Shown: positions 32,172 through 40,376 of the stretch, in pieces | Position numbering within the stretch: the first letter of the stretch is position 1 | How the letters are laid out: each line of letters begins with the position of its first letter | DNA from: Mycobacterium colombiense | GTDB lineage: Bacteria; Actinomycetota; Actinomycetes; Mycobacteriales; Mycobacteriaceae | DNA length: 40,376 bases | NCBI RefSeq assembly: GCF_001953985.1 | Contig: NZ_MBEI01000041.1 | Span: 1-40,376 of the forward strand | Direction of reading: 5' to 3' | Translations under genes and position numbers: made by a program | Notes under the pieces: generated by a model | What the model was told of the DNA's origin: nothing | Seen by the model: the letters and a program-made list of their open reading frames with translations, nothing else | The model's database searches: none

Positions 32172-33035
32172 CTACCCGCCGAACCTTGCGCCGGAGTCGA
32201 CGCCCCAGAGCGCCATGGTGAGCAGCATGTTCACGATGATCACGACGGTGATGCTCGCCCGCATGCCGTGCCCCGCGGCGACGCCGACGCCCTCGGGACC
32301 GCCGCTGGCGTAATACCCGTAGTAGCACTGGATCGTGGACGCGATCCACACGAAGATGACGGCCTTGATCAACGAATAGACGATGTCCTGGCCGGCCAGC
32401 ATCAGCGTGAAGTAGTGCAGATAGGAACCGGTCGAGCCGCCGCTGCCGACGCCGACCACGACCTGCGTGCTCAGGTATCCGATCGCCAGGCACGCGGCAT
32501 ACAGCGGGACGATCGCCACCACCGACGCGATCAACCGGGTGGTCACCAGGTACGGGATCGGGCGGATGGCAATCGATTCCATGGCGTCGATCTCCTCGGC
32601 GATGCGCATGGATCCCAGCTGGGCGGTGAAGCGACAGCCGCCCTGCATGGCGAACGCAAGCGACGCCATCAGGGGAGCCAACTCGCGGGTATTGACCAAC
32701 GACGACACGAACCCGGTGGCCGGCCCCAAGCCGAGCAGGTCCAGGAAGTTGTAGCCCTCGATGCCCACGAGGGCGCCGACGGTCATGCCGAGCACGACGG
32801 CCACACCGGCGGTGCCCCCACCCACCACGATCGAGCCGTTGCCCCAGGTGATGTTCGACAGCAGCCGCAGGAACTCGGCGCTGTACTGGCGCAAGGCGAG
32901 TGGCACCGCGACCAGCGCCCGGACGAAGAAGACGAGCAGGTGGCCGAGCCGGACGATCGGCGCTCTGCCCCGGCGGTAGAGCCGGACGAGCGGTACCGAA
33001 ATCGGTGCGAAAGGCTGATAAGCCGAGGCGGTCAC
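32172..33035 (-). CDS. YrbE B-type permease of the mce transporter
   Basis: 287 residues, a MlaE-family integral membrane protein with several hydrophobic segments. The family's cytoplasmic coupling motif is visible as RIAEEIDAMESIAIRPIPYLVTTR. With YrbEA it forms the inner-membrane permease, energised by an ATPase (MceG in mycobacteria) that is not encoded here. The start GTG 33035 follows the yrbEA stop after one base. Confidence 0.92.
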   Translation of the reverse strand: MTASAYQPFAPISVPLVRLYRRGRAPIVRLGHLLVFFVRALVAVPLALRQYSAEFLRLLSNITWGNGSIVVGGGTAGVAVVLGMTVGALVGIEGYNFLDLLGLGPATGFVSSLVNTRELAPLMASLAFAMQGGCRFTAQLGSMRIAEEIDAMESIAIRPIPYLVTTRLIASVVAIVPLYAACLAIGYLSTQVVVGVGSGGSTGSYLHYFTLMLAGQDIVYSLIKAVIFVWIASTIQCYYGYYASGGPEGVGVAAGHGMRASITVVIIVNMLLTMALWGVDSGARFGG

Positions 33036-33036
33036 G

Positions 33037-33879
33037 TCAGAGCCCCGTCCTGGGCGACAACATGATGTAGAGCTGGCTGATGGCGACGTTGACGATCATC
33101 AACAGCAGGATCGCTTCCACCACAGCGGCATTCACCGAGTTCGCGACGCCGGTCGGTCCGCCCTTGGTGGACAAGCCTTTCTGGCTCGACACAATGGCCA
33201 CGATGGCGCCGAACACGATCGCCTTGATCAGCGCCAAGATCATGTCGCCGGTGGTGGCGAACGACGCGAACGTCGACACGAAGCTGCCCGGCGCCCCGTT
33301 CTGGAAGTACACGTTGAACATGTAGCTCGCGAAGAATCCGGCGAAGCACACGACGCCGGTGAGGGCCACGCCGATCATCACCGCGGCGGCGAAGCGGGGG
33401 ACGACCAGGCGCCGGATCACCGAGACGCCCATCACCTCCATCGCGTCGGTCTCTTCGCGCATCGTCCGCGAACCCAGGTCGGCGGTGATGGCCGATCCGA
33501 CCGCCGATGCCATCAGCACCGCGGCCACCAGCGACGCCCCCTGGCGGATGACCGCGAGCCCGCTGGCCGCCCCGGCCAGCGACGTGGCGCCGACCTGGCC
33601 GGCCAGCAACGCGAACTGGATGGACAGGGTGACGCTGATCGGCAGCGACACCAGGATCGTCGGCAGCACGGCGGTGCCGGCCATGAACGCGCCCTGCCGG
33701 ACGAACTCCTGCCACTGGAATCGGCCCGTCATCAGGTCGTAGAAGAAATATTGAGCGGTTCGCACCCCCAGCACGAACTGCTCACCTACCGTCGTCAGCG
33801 AGGCGACCGGGTGACGTTTGACGTATCCCACGGACCAGTTTCGGATGGCGGTGATGCCGTCAAGCTCTGTCGTCGTCAT
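33037..33879 (-). CDS. YrbE A-type permease of the mce transporter
   Basis: 280 residues, MlaE-family permease. Hydrophobic helices (AVLPTILVSLPISVTLSIQF, AAAVMIGVALTGVVCFAGFF and others) surround the conserved motif EETDAMEVMGVSVIRRLVVPR, which couples to the ATPase. It is the first gene of a ten-gene minus-strand transcript. ATG 33879 has no strong ribosome site. The control region shared with the divergent tetR gene carries candidate operator repeats. Confidence 0.93.
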   Translation of the reverse strand: MTTTELDGITAIRNWSVGYVKRHPVASLTTVGEQFVLGVRTAQYFFYDLMTGRFQWQEFVRQGAFMAGTAVLPTILVSLPISVTLSIQFALLAGQVGATSLAGAASGLAVIRQGASLVAAVLMASAVGSAITADLGSRTMREETDAMEVMGVSVIRRLVVPRFAAAVMIGVALTGVVCFAGFFASYMFNVYFQNGAPGSFVSTFASFATTGDMILALIKAIVFGAIVAIVSSQKGLSTKGGPTGVANSVNAAVVEAILLLMIVNVAISQLYIMLSPRTGL

Positions 33880-34183
33880 AGCGGCGTGACCTGCGGTCCG
33901 TCTGGCAAACCCATGGCACAGGTCATCGCGTACCAGCTACCGCTTTCATCGGCCCTCTTCCCACCCCTGAATCCTGAGTGCCGAGCGGAGGACATGGGCG
34001 GCAGCGTGACGCTATTCTTATTAAAATAGTGTCAACAAGCACCAGAACTCCGCAGCTCATCGGTGTGTGCGGCATCACACTAGCCTAATTGATAGCGACT
34101 TTCAATAGTGTAGAGTCACTCATCTCAGTTCGTCGCTGCGCGGCACCGTGGGGTTTCAATGTCGGATTGACGAAGGTGATGGC
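33880..34183. promoter_or_regulatory. Divergent promoter region of the mce operon and tetR
   Basis: A 304-base AT-richer region between divergent genes. On the minus strand, TTGACA (complement of 34030-34035) is followed by TATTTT, and this overlaps an inverted repeat (34007-34034). Four ATAGYG half-sites lie within 100 bases (34010-34015 inverted; 34026-34031, 34092-34097 and 34105-34110 direct). TAAAAT at 34022-34027 could serve as a -10 on the plus strand. The layout fits a TetR-type protein repressing itself and the mce operon. Confidence 0.5.
34007..34034. promoter_or_regulatory. Candidate TetR operator (inverted repeat)
   Basis: TGACGCTATT (34007-34016) and AATAGTGTCA (34025-34034) are inverted copies matching at 9 of 10 positions around an 8-base AT spacer. 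It covers a candidate minus-strand promoter for the mce operon. Binding by the adjacent TetR protein is inferred from position. Confidence 0.5.
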
Positions 34184-34813
34184 ATGCCCTCAGCAAACAT
34201 ATCGTTGCGGGACCGACGCCGTGCCGAGCTGCTTTCCCAGATCCAGCGGACCGCACACCGGCTGTTCGCCGAACGCGGCTTCGAGGCGGTGACCACCGAG
34301 GACATCGCCGCGGCCGCCGGCGTCTCCATCAGCACCTATTTCCGGTACGCACCCACCAAGGAGGGGTTACTGGTCGATCCCGTCCGGGAGGCGGCCACCG
34401 AGATCGTCGCTGCCTACAGCGCCAGGCCGTCACACGAGTCGCCGGTCGAGGCGCTGATTCAGCTCTTTGTCACGCACGCGACGGATGTCAGCGCGATCGA
34501 CAACCTCGATATGTGGCGTGATGCCGTAGCGACCGCGCCCCAGTTATTGACCAAATCCATGCTGGTCAGCGAAACCGACCACGGCAGGCTGATCGATCAG
34601 GTCGCCCATCGGATGAATGTCGATGCGGCGGTTGACATTCGGCCCGCCTTATTGGTCCACACGAGTTTCGCCACGGTGCAATTCGTCCTCGATGGATGGC
34701 TGACCTCGGACATCGCCGACGGCCCGCCTTTTCACGTGCTGTTGGAAGAAGCGCTGCGCATCACACTCGCCGGATTCGAGGGACGAAGCGGCGCACGACC
34801 CGGCCGGGGGTAA
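34184..34813 (+). CDS. TetR-family transcriptional regulator
   Basis: 209 residues. The N-terminal DNA-binding domain has the TetR helix-turn-helix ([28 protein letters not shown], about residues 36-63). The C-terminal ligand/dimer domain is helical and not assignable to a ligand. ATG 34184 has GAAGG seven bases upstream; the in-frame GTG at 34148 is less likely. It is divergent from the mce operon and probably controls it; the known mycobacterial TetR regulators of mce operons (Mce3R, KstR) respond to lipid or sterol metabolites, but this protein is half the length of Mce3R and I do not equate it with either. It lies 26 bases before hisE on the same strand, so hisEG could receive read-through transcription. 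Confidence 0.92.
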   Translation: MPSANISLRDRRRAELLSQIQRTAHRLFAERGFEAVTTEDIAAAAGVSISTYFRYAPTKEGLLVDPVREAATEIVAAYSARPSHESPVEALIQLFVTHATDVSAIDNLDMWRDAVATAPQLLTKSMLVSETDHGRLIDQVAHRMNVDAAVDIRPALLVHTSFATVQFVLDGWLTSDIADGPPFHVLLEEALRITLAGFEGRSGARPGRG

Positions 34814-34823
34814 ACCGCCGTGA

Positions 34824-35978
<1,155 letters not shown>

Positions 35979-36084
35979 TTGCGCACGCGGTGCAAAACCC
36001 GCGGCTGTGTTAGCGTCCGCCTCGGGGGACAGCCCGGGTTGGCGTGTGGGCCGTCCTCGCATCGACCGCCGGCGTTCGTCTCCC

Positions 36085-36090
36085 AGGAGG
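36085..36090 (+). promoter_or_regulatory. Ribosome binding site of the DUF4126 gene
   Basis: AGGAGG lies seven bases before GTG 36098. It decides that start over the longer in-frame GTG at 36044. Confidence 0.6.
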
Positions 36091-36097
36091 GTCTTTC

Positions 36098-36610
36098 GTG
36101 ACACACGCACTTCTTGTCTTGCTGGCTTTACTGATTGGTGTCGTGGCCGGGCTGCGCTCGCTGACCGCGCCCGCCGTCGTCGCCTGGGCCGCCTTCATCG
36201 GCTGGGTCGATCTGCACGGCACGTGGGCGGGCTGGATGGCCAGCATCATCACGGTGATCATCTTCACCGTTCTCGCCGTGGGCGAACTGATCAACGACAA
36301 GCTGCCCAAGACGCCGGCCCGCACCGCGCCGCCGATCTTCGCGGCCCGGATCGTCACGGGCGGGCTCGCGGGCGCGGCCCTTGGCGCGTGGCCGCACTGG
36401 ACGTTCACCGCGCTGGGCGCCGGTGTCATCGGTGCGGTGCTGGGCACCCTCGGCGGCTACCACGCGCGCAGACGGCTGGTCGCCGCGACGGGCGGCAAGG
36501 ACCTGCCGATCGCCTTGCTCGAGGACGCCGTCGCGATCGTGGGCGGGTTCGCCATCCTTGCGGCCACGGGTCACGTGCTGACCGAGTACCTGCTGACGGC
36601 GGTTAAGTGA
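36098..36610 (+). CDS. DUF4126 membrane protein (Rv2120c-like)
   Basis: 170 residues with about four hydrophobic segments: ALLVLLALLIGVVAGLRSLTAP, AGWMASIITVIIFTVLAVGEL, IVTGGLAGAALGAW, and AIVGGFAILAA near the end. The GLRSLTAPAVVAWA motif and the NDKLPKTPARTAPP loop are typical of DUF4126 proteins. The function is unknown. In M. tuberculosis the same gene follows hisG (Rv2120c). Start GTG 36098 with AGGAGG. The stop overlaps the next gene's start as GTGA. Confidence 0.88.
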   Translation: MTHALLVLLALLIGVVAGLRSLTAPAVVAWAAFIGWVDLHGTWAGWMASIITVIIFTVLAVGELINDKLPKTPARTAPPIFAARIVTGGLAGAALGAWPHWTFTALGAGVIGAVLGTLGGYHARRRLVAATGGKDLPIALLEDAVAIVGGFAILAATGHVLTEYLLTAVK

Positions 36611-37977
36611 CAGAGCATTTCGATGCGATCATCGTCGGGGCCGGGCAGGCCGGCCCGCCGCTGGCAGGCCGGCTGACCGCAGCCGGGCAGCGCGTTGCGG
36701 TGGTGGAACGCAAGCTGATCGGCGGCACCTGCGTCAACAACGGATGCATCCCGACCAAGACGTTGGTCGCCTCCGCGCACGCCGCGCATCTGGCGCGCCG
36801 CGGCGCGGACTTCGGCGTCGGGACCGGACCGGTCACCGTCGACATGGCGAAGGTCAAGGCCCGCAAGGACGAGATCATGCTGGGCGACCGTAAGGGCGTC
36901 GAGGATTGGCTCGAGGGCATGGACGGTTGCACCGTGTTTCGCGGTCACGCGGTCTTTCAGGATTCGCACACGCTGCGCGTCGGCGACGATGTGCTGCACG
37001 CCGACCGTATTTTCCTCAACGTCGGTGGGCGTGCGGTGGTGCCCGACATCCCGGGCCTGTCCGACGTCGACTTCCTCACCAACGTGTCGATTCTTGAACT
37101 CGACACGGTGCCAACGCATCTCGTCATCGTCGGGGGCGGCTACATCGCGCTGGAGTTCGCGCAGATGTACCGGCGGTTCGGGTCCCGGGTGACCGTCGTC
37201 GAACGGGGACCGCGGCTGGCGTCGCGCGAAGACGAGGACGTCTCGGCCACCATCGAAGAAATCCTGCGAGCCGAAGACATCGACGTCATCGTCGGTGCCG
37301 ACGATGTGCGAATAGCCAAGACCGGCAAGGGGTTCGAGCTGACCCCTCATGCGGGCGCCGGCCCCATCGACGGGAGTCACCTGCTGCTGGCGGTGGGGCG
37401 ACGACCCAACACCGACGACCTCGGCCTGGAAGCGGCCGGGGTGCAGACCGACGCACGCGGCTACATCGTGGTCGACGACCAGCTCAAGACGAGCGTCGAT
37501 CACATCTGGGCGATGGGTGACTGCAACGGCAAGGGCGCGTTCACCCACACCTCCTACAACGACTTCGAGATCGTCGCCGCCAATCTGCTGGACGACGACC
37601 CGCGCCGGGTGAGCGACCGGATCACCACCTACGCGCTCTACATCGATCCGCCGCTCGGGCGTGCCGGCATGACTGTCGATCAGGTCCGCGCGTCGGGCCG
37701 CAAGGCGCTGGTTGGCAAGCGGCCCATGACCAGAGTCGGCCGGGCGGTGGAAAAGGCTGAGACGCAAGGCTTCATGAAGGTCGTGGTGGATGCCGAAACC
37801 CAGGAGATCCTGGGGGCCGCCGTCTTCGGGGTCGGCGGCGACGAGGCCATCCACGGCATTCTGGACGTCATGTCGGCCAAGGCGCCCTACACCACGCTGT
37901 CGCGGACCATGCACATCCATCCCACGGTCAGCGAGCTGATTCCCACCGTGCTGCAGGAACTCTCGCCGCTCGCCTAG
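36607..37977 (+). CDS. FAD-dependent pyridine nucleotide-disulfide oxidoreductase (MerA/lipoamide dehydrogenase-like)
   Basis: 456 residues of the group I flavoprotein disulfide reductases. The FAD dinucleotide motif GAGQAG is at 11-16 and the redox-active pair Cys42/Cys47 lies in GGTCVNNGCIPTK. The NAD(P) motif IVGGGYIALEFAQ is near 172, a second FAD contact is WAMGDCNGKGAF, and the C-terminal His-Pro (His438 in HIHPTVSE) acts as acid/base in the dimer partner. It lacks the N-terminal metal-binding domain and the C-terminal vicinal cysteines expected of a mercuric reductase, so mercury reduction is unlikely; the real substrate is unknown. GTG 36607 overlaps the DUF4126 stop (GTGA), so it is translated from the same message. 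Confidence 0.92.
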   Translation: MTEHFDAIIVGAGQAGPPLAGRLTAAGQRVAVVERKLIGGTCVNNGCIPTKTLVASAHAAHLARRGADFGVGTGPVTVDMAKVKARKDEIMLGDRKGVEDWLEGMDGCTVFRGHAVFQDSHTLRVGDDVLHADRIFLNVGGRAVVPDIPGLSDVDFLTNVSILELDTVPTHLVIVGGGYIALEFAQMYRRFGSRVTVVERGPRLASREDEDVSATIEEILRAEDIDVIVGADDVRIAKTGKGFELTPHAGAGPIDGSHLLLAVGRRPNTDDLGLEAAGVQTDARGYIVVDDQLKTSVDHIWAMGDCNGKGAFTHTSYNDFEIVAANLLDDDPRRVSDRITTYALYIDPPLGRAGMTVDQVRASGRKALVGKRPMTRVGRAVEKAETQGFMKVVVDAETQEILGAAVFGVGGDEAIHGILDVMSAKAPYTTLSRTMHIHPTVSELIPTVLQELSPLA

Positions 37978-37995
37978 TGCGCCGTCGATCGGCGC

Positions 37996-39918
<1,923 letters not shown>

Positions 39919-40218
39919 CTACGCGAGGTCCTCGCTGCGCACCAGGGAGCGCCGCACCGACAGCAGCTCGAACTCGGGATGCGCGGCCACCAGCCGCTCG
40001 GCCGCGTCCAGGATGTCGACGGCGTGACCGCGGTCGCCGGACACCGTGGCGACGCCGATGCCGGCCCGCCGATACAGCTCATGCGAACCCGTCTCGGCCG
40101 CCGACACGCTGAACTTGCGCTGCAACTCGGCGACGACGGGACGAATGACCGACCGCTTCTGTTTGAGTGACCGGACGTCGCCGAGCAACACGTCGAACTC
40201 GAGCCAGCCGATCCACAT
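39919..40218 (-). CDS. DUF503 family protein (Rv2117-like)
   Basis: 99 residues. It begins MWIGWLEFDVLLGDVRSLKQKRSVIRPV, the standard start of DUF503/YlxP-like proteins, and continues with RRAGIGVATVSGD and ILDAAERLV. Relatives in other bacteria sit near ribosome-maturation genes, but the function is not established. ATG 40218 fits the family; a longer open frame upstream has no family match and lies over the Pro/Ala-rich tail of the preceding gene. Confidence 0.92.
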   Translation of the reverse strand: MWIGWLEFDVLLGDVRSLKQKRSVIRPVVAELQRKFSVSAAETGSHELYRRAGIGVATVSGDRGHAVDILDAAERLVAAHPEFELLSVRRSLVRSEDLA

Positions 40219-40334
40219 GCCGCGGGTCAACCCGGCGGGTTTTGCTGCTCGGGGGCGGGCTCCGGAGCGGGGGCAGGAGCAGGTTCCGGGGCCGGCGCGG
40301 GTGCGGGCGGCGGAGCCGCGGGTGGCGGTGGCTG

Positions 40335-40376
40335 TCACGGTGGCGCCGGGGGCGGCGCTGGTGCCGGGCTGGGTTC
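40335..40376 (-). CDS. 3' end of a Pro/Ala-rich protein (possibly LppK-like), partial, with early in-frame stop
   Basis: The minus strand, read in the frame starting at base 40376, gives EPSPAPAPPPAPP and then TGA (40337-40335). After the TGA the same frame continues for 35 codons with the same Pro/Ala-rich composition (QPPPPAAPPPAPAPAPEPAP and more) and ends NPPG before TGA 40229-40227, nine bases... that is, directly ahead of the DUF503 start with 8 bases between. In M. tuberculosis the gene before Rv2117 is the lipoprotein gene lppK, which I recall as ending in a similar proline-rich tail. Either the tail is shortened here by a nonsense change, or the sequence has an error. Only the last codons are in the window, so identity is inferred from synteny. 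Confidence 0.4.
   Translation of the reverse strand, partial: EPSPAPAPPPAPP

Noticed and set aside
31120..32313. 397-codon open frame antisense to mceA
   Set aside because: Shadow of mceA; no domain or ribosome site.
34148..34183. Longer TetR start at GTG 34148
   Set aside because: ATG 34184 has a well-placed GAAGG and a normal TetR N-terminus; the extension adds unrelated residues.
36607..37977. Mercuric reductase (merA)
   Set aside because: The N-terminal metal-binding domain and C-terminal vicinal cysteines are absent, and no other mer genes are near.

Overview
The window is high-GC DNA from a Mycobacterium, most likely non-tuberculous. The evidence is a complete yrbE/mce operon, a MAS-type polyketide synthase paired with a fatty-acyl-AMP ligase, a TB8.4-like secreted protein, frequent GTG starts, and a gene block in the same relative order as M. 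tuberculosis Rv2129c-Rv2116, in inverted orientation. The M. tuberculosis comparisons are from memory, not from a search.

Region 1 (1-14837, + strand) is a lipopeptide-type biosynthetic operon. It holds the 3' part of an NRPS (PCP-C-A-PCP-TE), a single-module fully reducing MAS-like PKS (KS-AT-DH-ER-KR-ACP), a cytochrome P450, a small exported TB8.4/hemophore-related protein, a siderophore-interacting-type flavoreductase and a FAAL. All six genes are co-directional, with short gaps or overlaps. The likely logic is that the FAAL activates a fatty acid, the PKS extends it, the NRPS adds amino acids and its thioesterase releases the product, and the P450 and reductase tailor or use it. The hemophore-like and SIP genes suggest a link to iron or heme. 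The cluster continues left of the window.

Region 2 (14838-15865) is about 1 kb without large genes. It contains one well-formed 56-codon minus-strand ORF with a strong ribosome binding site, and inverted repeats.

Region 3 (15866-23323) is conserved backbone: an SDR oxidoreductase, the asparagine permease AnsP1, a PAC2-family protein and MetH. The MetH reads as the E. coli-type enzyme rather than the type I remember at this locus in M. tuberculosis, and its ribosome binding site lies inside a hairpin.

Region 4 (23400-34813) is a ten-gene minus-strand mce operon (yrbEA, yrbEB, mceA-F, a Mce-associated protein and a secreted RsiV/MPT64-like protein). A divergent TetR regulator sits behind a 300-bp control region that carries ATAGYG half-sites. 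The operon lies between metH and hisE, where M. tuberculosis has PPE37.

Region 5 (34840-40376) returns to backbone: hisE-hisG, a DUF4126 membrane protein, a coupled MerA-like flavoprotein that appears to be an addition, a RecB-family nuclease, the tRNA m1A58 methyltransferase TrmI, a 56-bp tandem repeat, a DUF503 protein, and the 3' end of a Pro/Ala-rich (LppK-like) protein with an in-frame stop inside its tail. No tRNA, rRNA, CRISPR array or intact insertion sequence was seen.
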